A stretch of DNA of 64,000 nt from Achatina immaculata. Lineage: Eukaryota > Mollusca > Gastropoda > Stylommatophora > Achatinidae. The translations under genes and the position numbers were made by a program. The notes beneath the pieces are model-generated. The model was not told the DNA's origin and did no database searches. It was given only the letters and a program-made list of their open reading frames with translations. Shown here piece after piece: positions 21,090-34,407 of the stretch; position 1 is the first letter of the stretch; each line of letters begins with the position of its first letter. The DNA lies in the NCBI GenBank assembly GCA_009760885.1, contig CM019713.1, positions 79,624,626-79,688,625 of the forward strand, written 5' to 3'.

Positions 21090-22369
21090 TTCAGAAATAT
21101 CAAATTAAGACACCTCCGAAAGCATTTTATACAGTTTGAAAAATATTAAATCTTCTACATTTCTCACGCATTACTAATAATCACTCTTTAGTCTGTCCTT
21201 AAACTACTTCTGGTTTAATCTTGTCTCGAGAATATCTATTGACTCTGCTTGTCCATCTGTTCTATCTGTCGTTGTTCTCCTATCTTTTTATTCTTTTATT
21301 TTTCTCTATGTCTGTATTTTGTATATTTTTCAAAACTGTATGCCTAGCTTATATATAGTAAGTCAGTTATCCAATAGGACACAGCCATAGATATTTATAT
21401 TGGTCAGCTGGTTGACTACATACTGATTGGACTATTCATGTATGAAAATTGCGTCATTATTTTAGGAAACATGCATCATCTGTCAGCAAGTCTGTTGCGT
21501 CAAATCCATCTAGAGATGTTTGCTATACCTGTAGGTGATATTTATTTCCACAACGTTCGTATGTCTGTCTCTATCCTATCTATTGTTATCTGAGTAAATC
21601 CTCCTAGTTCGTATTATGAGTGTGTTTCCTTAATCCTCCCCATGTTATCTGCGTCCATCCTGTCTAGTATTTCTAAGTATCTACTTAATTCTACCGTAAG
21701 ACTACTAATACTGTGGGGGTGTTCATCCCTCTCTGCTTGTCAAATTTTCCATCGTCTCTTATCTACATTCTATTCATCAAAAATAATCATAAATATACAA
21801 AAACATATCAATGGTAATAATAATAAAAACACCATCTATAATAACAATAATATCCTAGTATACGCGACACTATGTTACAGTTCATCATCATTAAACCATT
21901 AAGTTGGAAACTCCCAGACTAATCTGTCAATTTATATGTTTTGGCTGCTCCATCTGTCTATTTACCTAATGTACTTTGATTATTCTGTTCGTCTATTTAA
22001 TTGTATTTTTACAATTCCCTATGCCAAACTTGTTGTCTGCATGAGAGTTTGCATATCTATTTTGCTGTCTCTCGCGTAACATTAGCATTATCATTGTTTG
22101 TGTTCAATAATGTGAATTTTCGAGAAGACGTTTATTTCTATCTTTTTAGTTTGTCTTTTTCTGTTTACTTGAATATCTTGCATGTCTAGTCAATCTCTTC
22201 TCTCTTTTTAGTTGTCTGGCCTGTAGTGTATATCTTAATTGTGTGATCAGCTTTATTCTCTTATTGTCTGATTTATTTTATTCATCTTCTTTGTCTTGCT
22301 ATACATGTTTTTCTTGTTTGTCTCCCAAGTCTGTTTCTCTTCTTTGTTAGATTTGATTTGTCTCTCTCA
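21090..22369. other. AT-rich spacer without recognisable gene
   Basis: Intronic or intergenic array sequence, repeated at 34426-35705 and, with a deletion of its left part, at 47674-48160. Small open frames (21642-21902, 22001-22189) are low-complexity and show no domain. No exon-like EGF pattern or RNA gene was seen. Confidence 0.6.
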
Positions 22370-22915
22370 TTTGTCTGATCAATCTTGACTGTTGTTTATC
22401 TGATCAACCTTGTCTGACTTGTTTATCTCATCAGTCCAGTCTATACTGTTTATTTCAGTAAATACATCTCTCGTGTTTATCTCCTCAGTATCGCTTTTGT
22501 AAACATTGTTTACCTGATCAGTCTTATATAACTTGTTTATCTATTCATTCATGTATATCTTGTTTATCTAATCATTCCTGTATATCTTGCTTATCTAATT
22601 AGTCTTGTATATCTTGTTTATCAAATTAGCCTATGTATATCTTGTTTATCTGATCAGTTTTGTATATCGCGTTTATTTAATTAATTTTGTATATCTTGTT
22701 TATCAAATCATTTTTGGATATCTTGTTTAATTGTAATCAGTCTTGTATATTGTGTTTATCTCTTCAGTCTTGTATATCGTGTTTATTTAATCAGCCTTAT
22801 TATATCTTGTTTATCTCATGAGTTTTAAAAATATTATGTATCTGATCAGACTTGTATATCCTGTTTGTCTGATCAGTTTGTCGTCTTGTTTTAGTTGATC
22901 AGTCTTATATATCTA
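22370..22915. repeat. Degenerate ~27-bp minisatellite (TGTATATCTTGTTTATCTGATCAG type)
   Basis: Imperfect tandem units of about 26-27 bp combine a TATATCTTGTTTATC core with a TGATCAGTCT segment. Because 27 is a multiple of 3, long frames arise by chance, and these are not genes. The same array is at 35706-36251 and 48161-48745, the last with extra or changed units. Confidence 0.8.
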
Positions 22916-23144
22916 TGTTATCGAGCAAGCTTTCTCACTCTTGTTTCTGTGATTAGTTAAGTCTGTCTTGTTTGTGTGGTTAGTCTTACTTTTCCTAGTA
23001 ATGTCTGTCTTGTTTGTCTGGCTAGTCTTACTTCTCCTAGCAAAGTCATTCTTCTTTGTCTGGTTATTCTTACTTCTCCCAGAAGTGTCTCCTTTCCTTG
23101 TCATAATCACGCATCTTCCGAATGCTTGAATTACGATAGCGACA

Positions 23145-23312
23145 GAAAAACAGAGAGAGACAGACAGAGACAGACAGAAAGATAAACAGAGAAAGACAGA
23201 GAGTGTAAAAGACGGAGAGAGAGAGGAACAGAGAAAGAGGCAAAGAGAGACAGAGAGAAACAGAGAGAGAGAGAGAGAAAGACAGAGATAGGCAGACAGA
23301 GACAGAGATATT
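23145..23312. repeat. GA/GACA-rich simple repeat
   Basis: An almost pure purine tract of GAGA, GACAGA and GAAACAGA units. It differs in length between S1 and S2. The Leu/Ser-rich minus-strand frame across it is an artefact. Confidence 0.9.
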
Positions 23313-23649
23313 AGTGAGAGAAGTGCGGATAATGTCGTTTTCATTATCTGCCGAAGTGACAGTCTCTTTTACTTCACATTAAAATTGAAAAGGAATTCGT
23401 GAATGGACACCTTTTTTAGTGAGCCTGAATAAGTAGCTTAATGTAATTCATTGTCTTATCAGAAGAGTGGACATTCATGCTTCCTGACTTAATCTCCATC
23501 TTTGATGATTATAATAAGATAAGTCTCTGATTTCTCTCTTATATGATCACACTTAACCTGTCCATTATCTTCTGTCCCAGCCGTTCACTGTCTTTTTTTT
23601 CCGGGTGTTTCCAATTACCGTCAGTTGAATTTTGACTGTCTTCATCTTT

Positions 23650-24150
23650 CATTCATCATTCATTAGTATGTTCGTTGTAGAACGTTACCTTACTAACAGC
23701 TGTCGTGAAGGCCTCTCGGTTGTGAGCAACATACCTTGTTGCTGATGCATCCATTCGCAAATTATAAGCAATGTCTTATTGCCCATCTTCGACTTGGACT
23801 TATTTTCTTTCATTTTCCCGTTATGTACCTTTTCAAAACTGTCTTCTCTAAACTTTCATGTTAAATACGTCCAAAATGCTGAAGTTTTCTTTATTTAATC
23901 TTCTTTATTAACCAGCTATCTTCAATATTAAATTCTTGTAGTATGGATGTATATGTTCTCTGTGTCCAAGATATTTGAATGGCTCTTCTGTAGGATTTAC
24001 ATTCAAAGGTACTTTTGTGTTTCTCAGCTGTTTTCTTAAGTGTAAAGGTCTTAAGGACATATATTGCGATTGGATAACTGCATGTCCTTAAAATCTAATT
24101 TTGTAGTTTTTTCTGTTCCTCTCCACAGCTTCTTTAGTTTATTTAGCTTA
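23650..24150 (-). mobile_element. fam3 RTE-like LINE fragment upstream of EGF exon B
   Basis: The minus strand begins with a degraded (ATGA)n tail near 23650-23665 and resembles the fam3 C-terminus of 57619-58158 throughout (blocks for AAGHLAHNREAY, LNIEEGWLVKR, FECKCYR). It has many stops. It lies ~150 bp before the EGF exon in every unit. Confidence 0.75.
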
Positions 24151-24298
24151 TGATCAGCGACATCTCCTCTTAATCATACAGTTGTTAAATTATCATACTA
24201 ATATATAATATGATGATAGTACAGTTTTATGTGTTTTGGGGATGTTCTGGTAAAAGTGTCAAGAACATCATTCAGTTATTCTGTTCTCGTTCTTTCAG

Positions 24299-24430
24299 AA
24301 TGTCCCGTGGGAAAGTACGGAGATAACTGCAGTCTCTCCTGCCCGCCGATGTGTAAAGACCAACGTTGTGACAATGAAAATGGTAGTTGTCTGTCGTGTA
24401 CAGGGGCTCGATTTGGCCCAGCATGTGAAG
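24299..24430 (+). CDS. EGF-like domain exon, array copy B
   Basis: The same 132-bp, phase 1-1 exon as copy A, with acceptor CTTTCAG/AA and donor AAG/GTACTT. It reads CPVGKYGDNCSLSC, PPMCKDQRC, NGSCLSCTGARFGPAC and keeps all eight Cys. It is identical to copy C. It would add one EGF-like domain of a MEGF/SREC-type receptor. The upstream region again holds the fam3 fragment and the downstream intron the truncated second EGF exon. Confidence 0.8.
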
Positions 24431-25611
24431 GTACTTGTCATATCATACTGTGACAGCTATTGTGACTTACTATGATTATGCCAAATGCTGATATGATAAA
24501 CACAATGTAACATTCATAATGGACGTTACAATTTCCTGTAAAATACACACATAACAGGAACATGTTTGGTTCACAGCTGTTCATGGTAGAACACACGCAT
24601 ATCATGGAAGTCAGAAAAAAACAACAATTTAGTAGTGAAGCAAAATGATGATGATGAAAGTCGTTGATGATGGTTGAAGTATCAAATCACTCATCTGAAA
24701 CTGCTGGTGGAAGTACGTAGCACACAAATTACCCTGACAACAGTAACATTCACCAGTGTGGTTCCACCATAACATAAAAATCTCTGACGATGATAGTCTC
24801 CCACTTTGGAACACTTACACCATAACTAGAAGAAAACAGGACTGCTCTCCTACGACATTGGACACAGAATCTACTAATTGGTTAGGGTTCAAAATCAACT
24901 CCTGACCTACCCAGCCAAAAAGAAAAAAAAAGAAAAACTACCGACAATTCCCGTAGTACGGTGAAACACTCATAACACGTAAACGTTTTTAACTCAAGGT
25001 TGTGCACGGTTAATTAAGGGGAAGATCACCCCCACATTTTTAACTACTACAAAAAAGGGAGTTAACTTTTATAGCAGTAAGGCAGGGGACAAACCCTGAA
25101 AATCCATATTTTGTTACAATCATCATCATCGTCAACGTAACTAGCAAGTTCAGTTAACGGAGCATATTATCACAATAACATCGCTTATAACAGTTTCAGA
25201 GATTCTATAGGTTCGCCTAATTTTATACGAAATAGCCTTTTTTTCATCATAATTATCATCATTATTGTCATGATCGTCATCATCATCATTATCAGGCGTT
25301 TTGCAAAAAACGCATGACTGATTCGAAATTTTATTTAATGTAAATATCATGTTTTTCACATTTTCGTGAAATCTGATTTAATTTACAAGTTATGAAGCGA
25401 ATTTAGCAAGTAAATATATTGGTAACAATGACAACTTTTCTTAAATGAAACTATACATTTTGTCCATTAAATGAGCCAATTGTCTAATAAATGTTCGCAG
25501 TTATTAGAATTGGAAATGTTGTTTGTATGAGATATAGCTGTAACTGAATAAGAATATGGAGAGATTAAAGATAGTTACAAGTTTTATTATTTTTACATTC
25601 TCAAATGTTAG

Positions 25612-25675
25612 GTTGTCCCGAGAATTTCTATGGCAAGAATTGCTATTCACCGTGTTCTGAGTATTTTTTAAAAAT
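25612..25675 (+). pseudogene. Truncated second EGF exon, unit B
   Basis: Same breakpoint and same Cys-to-Phe change (GAG TAT TTT) as in unit A, with intact acceptor TTAG/GT and no donor. The shared lesion shows that it arose once, before A, B and C separated. Confidence 0.85.
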
Positions 25676-27489
25676 AGTTTTTACTCTCTGTTTATCTATC
25701 ACTTACGTTTTTATTTGATGTTTATTTGTCGCCTATTAGTCTAATATTAGTCTTCTGGGTGACGTAAAAGATGGCCGACGCTTTTTAACGCTCTTCTTCT
25801 CATAGATGCATATGAATCTTCTTCGTCGCCACACATCGTAAAGCGGGAGTTGGGCGTGAGGCCAACAACTTGATCATGAGACCCATCTAGAGGCGACTTT
25901 AGATGTGGAAAACTCTGCCGTTATGGAATCTTGCAACAGTTTTAACCGAACATCAAGTTCACCAACTAACCGTTAACAACGATCGAAATTTCATCCGTTC
26001 AAAATGCATAAAAAAAAAGGATTTTGGAATTTAAGAACGATGGCCGCAACAACAAAAAATGCTCTGGTAATAAATGAAATGGATAGATATCACTTGGATG
26101 TGTTGGGCTTCAGTGAAATGCGATGGCCAGAAGCAGGGAAAAGAACGCCGGAAAACCGTAAGTTAATAATGAATTCCAGCAGAGACTATGGGAAACACCA
26201 AGGAGGAGTGGATATAATTATGTCATCTGCGGCAGCAAAGAGCCTTACAGAATGGGATCCAGTGAACAGTCGTATGATAAGAACACGATACAAAATAAGG
26301 AAAAAGAAGAATGACAATCATACAATTCTATGCATCCAGGAACGGTGCAGATGATGAAATAAAAGACGATTTCTATTACCAACTCCAACAACTCATCAAC
26401 TACCTAAACACGACATCTTAATTTTCATGGAAGACTTCAACGCCAAAGTAGGAAAAGAAGGAAAACGCTGGCGTCTAAAAAGTAATGGGGAAAGAAGGAA
26501 TTGATATGATAAATCAGAACTGAGAAAGATTAATTGAAATATGTCTAACATACTCGGTGAGGCAGACGAGAAATATATACACGAATTATGGAATTCATAT
26601 AGCACATCCATAATCACTGCAAAAAAAGCACGTGCTGGACTGCAACGAACAAGTAGAAAAGCGTGGATATCAGATAACCTATAGAAATACATACATGAAA
26701 GACGAACAGCCAAATTACCCGTGTTGAATGTAAAGACAGATCTTGGAAAAGTTTTGGCAAAAGCAACATACAAAGAACTAGACAATAAAATAAAAATTTG
26801 AGCTAGAAAAGACAAAAAGAATATATCGACAATATGGCAAAATAAGCAGAAAATGCAGCAAAAACAGTCGACAGAAAAACTCTATGTAAGATGCAGAAGA
26901 AGCTAACAGGTGCTATTACCTCCAGAGAAGGAGGTAATAAGAATTTAGTCTTTAACAAAACAGCAACCTATTAACATCAAGTAAAGACCACAAGCAAAGA
27001 TGGGCCGAACATTCCAAGACATACTTAATCGACTACACTGAAATGAATTAATAAATCGTGAAACTAATTTACCAGTCCTACAGTTAAATGTCAAATTAGA
27101 TGAAGTTAAGCTGAAGGAAACTGAAATAGCAGTGAATCGAAATTTTAACAACACAGTGGCAGGTGAAGATGAAATAACAGTCGAAATGTTAAATGCTATT
27201 AACAGTGACAACATGAGTAACTTACAGAGAATGTTTAATAAAATTTGGAAAGAAGAAAAGGTCCCTTCTAAATGGAAACAAAGAATCATTGTTAAAATAT
27301 TCCCGCAAAAAAGGCAACTTCAGTGACTGCAATAACTGGAGGGGAGTAATATTACTATCAGTTGTGTCAAAAGTGTTTTGTAAAGTGATTATGAATAGAA
27401 TTAATGATGTAGTGGATACTGCAATGAGAGAAGAATAGTCAGGATTTCTAAAAGGGAGAAGCAGTCTCGACCAGATATTTACTTTAACA
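25676..27489 (+). mobile_element. fam1 RTE-like LINE, 5' half, unit B
   Basis: Same fragment as 6167-7980. 26004-26354 is the endonuclease N-terminus (VLGFSEMRWPEAGK) and 27132-27326 the RT start (GEDEITVEMLNAI, KVPSKWKQR). The frames between are broken. It ends at the same inverted junction. Confidence 0.85.
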
Positions 27490-29156
27490 TCTTATCTTAT
27501 CTTATATCTTGTATCCTTCCCGTGCCGTTAATGGTCAAACAGGCCTCTCAAGGTAGTTCGCCAGTTTTTCATGTCTTCGGCGAGTCTTTCAACCTCATCA
27601 AGGGATTTTATGCGTATTAATTTGCCCTCTCTTAACAATGTCATCTTTAGAGTTTCACGCGGTCTGCCTCTTTTTCTTTGGGCTGTTGTGTTCCATTTTC
27701 TAGCTTGTTTTGGGATTATCTGATCGTTTCTTCGAATCACGTGACCAACATATGTGCATCTCCTTTTCCTGATCACCCATGAGACTGGTTGTTGTTCAGT
27801 CATCCGTCTTATCTCTGCATTGTTCTCGAATTCATTCCACTTGATGCTGAATATTTTCTTTAGGCATCTGTTTTCATAAGAGTCTAATATCTTGTTTATT
27901 TCTTTAGTTGTTTTGCAGCTTTCACATGCATAAATGAGAGTGGATGCTACATTTGAACTGATTAGTTTTAACTTGATTTTTGTGCTTTTAACTTTTGAAT
28001 TCCATAAGTTCTCAAGATTCTTGAAGATCGATGCTGCTTTTGCAATTTTAATTCGAACTTCCTTTCTATTGTGACCATCCTGGTGTATGTAGCTGCCAAG
28101 GTATGCAAATTGATTGACTACTTCAATATCTCTCCCTTCTATGTGAATTGTTCATTGTGATTAATGGGAATTTTCGTTATTTTTATTTTGTGCTCGTTAA
28201 TTTCAACTCCTATTTTGCTAGCCAGTGAAGACAGGTTATCTGTTTTTTTGCTTGCTTGGAATTCACATTATTACTGATAAGAGTTATGTCATCAGCAAAA
28301 TCAAATCTTCTAGTTGGGTCCCATGTACCCAGTCAATATCTGTGTTACTTGTGCAGCATATTTTCGTTATAAAGTCTATTGTAATTCCAAAAACCAAAGA
28401 ACACAGTATTCAACCTTGTTTCATACCTGTTTCAATCTAGAACCATTCACTCATTCCTTCTTCTGTTTTGACTGCACAAACATATCCAGTGTAGAAGTCC
28501 TTAATGATGTTGAAATTTTTAGATGGTATTCCATACAGACTTAAAATTCTCCACAGTGAATCTCTGTGTATGCAATCAAATGCAATTTTTAAAATCTATG
28601 AAGTTCAGTATTAGTGGTTTCTGCTTTTCAATATGTTTTTCAAGTATTATTCTCAGAGTAAAGATCTGGTCGAGACATCTTCTCCATTTTCGAAATCCTG
28701 TCTGTTCTTGTCTCACTGCTGTATCCACTATATCTTTAAATCGATTCCAAATGACCTTGCAAAATAGGTTTGACACAACTGATATTAAGGTTACTCCTCT
28801 CCAACTGTTACATTCACTAAGGTTACCTTTTTTGTATTTTAATAATGATTCCTACTTTCCATTTAGACGATACCTTTTCACCTTTCAAAATCTTATTAAA
28901 CATTCTATGTAGTTGTCTCATACTGTTACTATTGATAGCTTTTAGCACTTCGGGTGTTATTTCATCCTCACCTGGAGCTTTGTTATTAGCCATTAAATTC
29001 ACTGGTGTTTCAATTTCATGCAATTTCAATTTCATCTAGGTTTACATTTAGTTGTGGGGCTGGTAAGTCGGTTTCAAAGTTTAACAATTCTTTTGGGTGT
29101 GATCGATTAAGTATTTCTTGGAAGTGTTCAGACCATTTTTGCTTTTCGTCTTTCTT
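27490..29156 (-). mobile_element. fam1 RTE-like LINE, 3' half, unit B
   Basis: Counterpart of 7981-9580, with a (TAAGA)n tail at its left end. 27528-27803 is the C-terminal domain. 28576-28776 (DIVDTAVRQEQTGF, LRIILEKHIEKQKPLIL) and 28823-29035 (APGEDEITPEVLKAI) are better kept than in unit A, which lacks ~90 bp here. Confidence 0.85.
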
Positions 29157-30703
29157 ATACTTCTTCTTATATCCTTCACGTGTCGTTAAACGTCACACAG
29201 GGCTCGCAAAGTAGTTCGCCAATTTTTCCTGTCTTCGGCGAGTCTTTCAACCTCATGAAAGGATTTTATGGCTGTTAATTTGGCCTCTCTAATAATGTCC
29301 TCTTCAGAGTTTTACGCGGTCTTCCTCTTTCTCTTCGGCCTTTTGTGTTCCAATTGATACCTTGTTTTTGGATTCTCTGATCATTTCTTCTCATCAAGTG
29401 ACCAACATATGTGCATCTCCTTTTCCTTATCACTCATGAGACTGGTTGTTGTTCCGTTATCTGTCTTATCTCTGCATTGTTCTTGAATTCATTCCACTTG
29501 ATGCCGAGTATTTTCCTTAGGCATTTGTTTTCAAAAGAGTCTAATTTCTTTTCTATTTCTTTAGTTGTTTTCCAGCTTTCGCATGCATAAATGAGGATCG
29601 ATATTACATTTGAATTGAATAGTCTTAACTTAGTTTTTGTGCTTATAACTTTTGAATTCCATATGTTCTTAGGATTCTTAAGATTGATGCTGCTTTTGCA
29701 ATAATTGCAAATTTTGGTCTTTACGTGATGTTAATAGGGTTCCAGTTTTGCTAAGGATTGGTCTTTCTTTTGATGTAGTAGTACCTGTTAGCCTCTTTTG
29801 TATGTTGTATAAAGTTTTGCTGTCTCCTGCTTTTGCTGCTTTCTCTGTCTCTTTCGTCATATTGTCTATGTATTCTCTTGTATCCTTCTAGCTGAAGATT
29901 TTACTTTCTTTTCTATTTCTTTATATTTTGTTTTTGCCAGATCTTTTTCACGATCTGTTTTTACTTTCAACATGTCTAATTTGGCTGCTCGTCTTTCATG
30001 TATGTACTTTCATGTGTTTTCTGATATCCATGCTTTTCTATTTGGTTTTTTAAGTCCAGTGCTTGATTTTGCTGCAGTGATTATGGCTGTGCTGTTAGAA
30101 TTCCATAATTCATCTATACCTATCTCCTCTACTTCACTGGGTGTTGTGGAGTGATTGGCAATTTCCTGATTAAAATTACTGTTAGTATTCTCTTCTTGTA
30201 GACTTTGGCTGTTTATCTTTCTGTGTAGTGATTTCTTGTGTTGGATTTTCAGTTTTAGTTTTATTTTCCCTATACACAGGTTATGATCACTGTTAACATA
30301 CCTATACACACTAACATCTATCAGAGATGTTCTGTATTGCTTTCTAATACAAAAATGATCTACCCGGTTTCTAGTTCTATCATATGTAGATGTCCACGTT
30401 GTTTTATGTATCTCTTTGTGTGGAAATATTGGGCCTCCAACGACCATGCCCTCTGTTGGTCATATTTCAGTTACTCTTTCTCAGTTCTGATTAACCATGC
30501 CAGTTCTTTCTTTATCCATCACTGTTTCAACGTCGGTGTTATCTTTCATCACCTTAGCTTTGAAGTCCCCCATAGCAATTAGGTTGACGTGTTTAGAGAC
30601 TTTGTTGATGATTTGTTGCAATTGGTGATATAAATAGTCTTTCACCTCATCTGTATCGTTCATGGGTGCATAACACTTTATTATATTCATTCTTTCGTCT
30701 CTA
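29157..30703 (-). mobile_element. fam1 RTE-like LINE, internally deleted copy, unit B
   Basis: Counterpart of 9581-11133: C-terminus at 29205-29450, linker-to-RT-tail fusion at 29678-29860, endonuclease at 30010-30447 and 30481-30703 (MGDFKAKV, NSDHNL). It lacks the RT core and ends at the head-to-head joint near 30704. Confidence 0.8.
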
Positions 30704-31793
30704 ATACTTGAAGAATATATTGAACAACAGAAATCATTAATCCTGGACTTTATAGACTTTAAAAAGACATTTGATAGCATACACAGAAATTCACTGTTCA
30801 ATGTGGAAAATTTTAAGACTATATAAAAATCCATCTAAAATTGCCAACACCATTAGAGATCTCTACAATGGATATGTTTGTGCACTCAAGACAGAAGAAG
30901 GAGTGAGCGAATGGTTTCAGATTGAAAAAAAGGTGTAAAACAAAGATGTGTATTATCCACCCTGCTTTTTGGAAATGTCATAGCCTTTGTAATGAAAAGG
31001 TAATGTAAGATAAAACCAGCAATGATTGGATACATGAGACCCAAATAGAAGATCTTGATTTTGCAGATGACATAACTCTTATCAGTGACAATGTAAAGTT
31101 GATGCAGGGAAAAATAAATTCCCTGTCTTCATTGGCTAGCAAAACAAGTCTTGAAATTAACAAAGACCAAACAAAAATAATGAAACTTCTCATTAATCAA
31201 TAACAATGGAAACTAGATTCCGAGTACTTAAATATTACATCGAACCAATTTTGTTTTATTGATGTGAAGCATGATCTTTGAATAAGAGAGTAGAGTAAGA
31301 AATGGAGGCAAGGAAATGTGGTTCATAAGAAGGATGCTGAAGGTACCATGGACAGCTAAAAAAAAACAACGAAGAAATCTTAAGAGAGGCTGGATTTGAA
31401 AGGCAAATTACAACAAATATCAGAGGCAGACAAGTGAGATTTGTAGGACATTTTCTGAGAATAGGAAAATTGAAACTCATTGCGGCAACTGGAAAAATTC
31501 AGGGTAGAAGAGACAGAGGAAGACAGAGAGAGAAGAGAAGTTACTGGATGGACTGTCAGTGTGGCTAGGAAGAAAGTAACCGGCGGTTCTCATAATCAAG
31601 TCTAAAGACAGGGAATTGTGGAGAGAAATGATCGTCTACGCCACGTGGCACGGTACTTGATTGAATGATTCAAAAAAATATGCGAGCCCTGTGTGACGTT
31701 TAACGGCACGAGAAAAGTGAAAGATGTAAGATTAGTTTAATTATTGACACCATTATTCTAGAACACAGAATAGTTCTGAAGTATTATACTATT
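30704..31793 (+). mobile_element. fam1 plus fam2 RTE RT fragments, unit B, with an 841-bp internal deletion
   Basis: It starts with the RT motif A block (LILDFIDFKKTFDSIH) and continues to LDFADDITLISDN (catalytic FADD near 31055) and INKDQTKIMKLL. At about 31201 it jumps to fam2 (ETRFRVLKYYIEPILF). Unit C has 841 bp more here (44532-45372), and the two sides share ATCAA, so this is a deletion with short homology. The remainder is the fam2 C-terminus with the empty CR1/L2-like insertion site at about 31531. Confidence 0.8.
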
Positions 31794-33147
31794 GAATATA
31801 TTATTTGATTTTTTACTACTTATTATAATGTTGATGGCGAAGTGTGCTCCAGTGAATTGTCTGTAGTCTCTGTTGTTCTTGTATATGACATTTAAGTTAA
31901 CTTACTCTCACTGCTATTTTAGGCAATACAGGACGTCAGTACAGGTGATACTGTTTTGTTCACCACAAGACTGAAATCTTGACACATAAATCACTATAGA
32001 ACTGAAGATAGTTCGTTCTTAAATAAAAGTTTAGTTCATTTTTAATACTCATCATCATCATCAGGTGCCGTTCTGTCTGGCGTTGGCTATTATGCTTCTC
32101 CAGAGTACACTAATCGTCATGTAGGCCTTTAGCTTAGTTGGTTGTCTCCTTCCTCACAATCGTGTCAGAATCTCCAATATCATTTCTCAGAGTATGGCTC
32201 TTCTTCCCTCTATTTTTCCTGATGTTATAATATTTTCAATCCCCCCTCTTATCATTGCATGTCCTATGAAACTACATTGTCTCTTTCTTACTTTTGTGAC
32301 AATATTCTAAGCATCTCCAGCTCTTCTTTTCTGTCATTTTCCATTAGCTATTTTGGCTGTCAAGGGAATTCGCAACATTCTTCTAATAAATCACATTTCT
32401 ACTGCTTCCAATGACTTTTGTGCCGACCTACCTATTGTCTATGATTCACTTCCATATAATAAGATAGATTGAATATATTATTTGATTTTTTACTACTTAT
32501 TATAATGTTGATGGCGAAGTGTGCTCCAGTGAATTGTCTGTAGTCTCTGTTGTTCTTGTATATGACCTTTAAGTTAACTTACTCTCACTGCTATTTTAGG
32601 CAATACAGGACGTCAGTACAGGTGATACTGTTTTGTTCACCACAAGACTGAAATCTTGACACATAAATCACTATAGAACTGAAGATAGTTCGTTCTTAAA
32701 TAAAAGTTTAGTTCATTTTTAATACTCATCATCATCATCAGGTGCCGTTCTGTCTGGCGTTGGCTATTATGCTTCTCCAGAGTACACTAATCGTCATGTA
32801 GGCCTTTAGCTTAGTTGGTTGTCTCCTTCCTCACAATCGTGTCAGAATCTCCAATATCATTTCTCAGAGTATGGCTCTTCTTCCCTCTATTTTTCCTGAT
32901 GTTATAATATTTTCAATCCCCCCTCTTATCATTGCATGTCCTATGAAACTACATTGTCTCTTTCTTACTTTTGTGACAATATTCTAAGCATCTCCAGCTC
33001 TTCTTTTCTGTCATTTTCCATTAGCTATTTTGGCTGTCAAGGGAATTCGCAACATTCTTCTAATAAATCACATTTCTACTGCTTCCAATGACTTTTGTGC
33101 CGACCTACCTATTGTCTATGATTCACTTCCATATAATAAGATAGATT
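31794..33147 (+). repeat. 677-bp tandem repeat created by the S1/S2 junction
   Basis: The block from GAATATATTATTTG to GATAGATT occurs twice in a row (31794-32470, 32471-33147). The first copy has the variant TATGACATTTAAG, as at 46060, and the second TATGACCTTTAAG, as at 19226. The junction reads AAGATAGATT/GAATATATTA, and ATT is common to both parental ends. The first copy carries the left part of the fam2 LINE, cut off at the joint. Confidence 0.9.
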
Positions 33148-34407
33148 CAATATAACATTTTAGGACTCGTTTTCTAACATTCATTGATAATGATGTGTTG
33201 CATATTCTATCTCATTCTCTGAAATGCAGTCTTTGCTTGGCCTATTCTATTCTTCTTTTCTTTTTTTTCTGCTTTTCTAATCTGAAGTTATTACTGTTAA
33301 TAACATTTAAGTTTATACTGCATGTTGGTGGATTCTGTTTCTTATATATAACCCTAGTCTCTGTCTTTTTTATGTTCAAAGTAAGGCCTTTCTGTTCAGT
33401 TTCTTTGGCGACATTCTGATTCATCTGTCGTCCATTTATTCTTGGGGGCATGTGTTTTCGGTGGTATTATCTCCTTACGAGTTTGGTGGATAGAATCTCT
33501 TGACATTGCCCATTGTTCATCTATACTTTTTATCTGTGCAATAGCACAAAAGGCCGAAGAAAAAGAGGCAGACGGCGTGAAACTCTGAAGAGGACATTAT
33601 TAAGAGAGGCCAAATTAACAGCCATAAACTACTTTGCGAGCCCTATGTGACGTTTAACGGCACGGGAAGGATATAAGATATAAGATAAGATTTTTACTGT
33701 ATCTATTTGTTATAGTAACTCTGTGTTGTTCTCGCATTTATTGGCTATTTTAAGGAGTTCAGCATTCCTTGTGGTGTTTCTCAGTTTTTGCATGCTTTCT
33801 TTAGCTTTATTCTAATTTTTTCCACGGAGTGGCTCATGGTCACTATTGCAGTCGGCACCTGGCATGATTTGTGTTGTCAGTAATGCATTGGGGAATCGTT
33901 TGTTGATTAATATGTAGTCTATCTGATTAAACATCTTTTTTGTCTGGGCTGCACCACGTTGCCAGTCTTCGGGGATGTTGCTTAAACCAGGTGTTTCCTA
34001 CAACCATGCTACGTATTTTTGCTCATTCGATTAATTTACTATCTCTATCATTCCTCTCCCCCAGTCCGTAATCACCAACAGTGTATGAAGTTCTTCCTTT
34101 AACAACATTGGCATTGAAATCTCCTATGACTATAGCAACTTCACGTGACACTGTGTTCAGGGCTGTCTATATTTCATTATAAAACAACTGTACATCCTCT
34201 TCAGAACTATCAGCTGTTGGAGAGTACACTTGTATAATATTTATGTTTACTGATTGTCGTTTTAGTTAAGCTAGTAGGACTCGGTCTGAGAATTTCAGAT
34301 TCCCCGCAACTTCCTTTGATGTTTGCTGGTCAAATAATTCTCCTACTCCTGGTTCATGTTTCTCACCTCCTTAATATATTATTGCGTATTTATCAGAATT
34401 TCTCTTA
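32732..34407 (-). mobile_element. Internally deleted fam2 RTE-like LINE, S2 copy
   Basis: Counterpart of 19396-21071, flanked by AATACTCATCA at 32721-32731 and 34408-34418, and including the nested fam1 piece (about 33548-33696). I see the same sequence as in S1. Confidence 0.8.

Larger units (their letters stand above)
19135..32470 (+). repeat. Segmental duplication S1 (13336 bp), first of two tandem copies
   Basis: S1 and S2 (32471-46644) are almost identical along their length and are joined without a gap. S1 carries the A-B spacer, EGF exon B, the truncated second EGF exon and the RTE mosaic. It ends 838 bp shorter overall, chiefly because of an 841-bp deletion near 31201. Other differences I noticed are in short repeats or single-base runs: GA tract length, TA unit number near 26571, one T near 29288, and AAAAAAA versus AAAACAAA near 31675. 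Confidence 0.85.

Noticed and set aside
22913..23344. Leu/Ser-rich 143-codon minus-strand frame
   Set aside because: It runs across the GA/GACA simple repeat and is already broken in S2 by repeat-length change.
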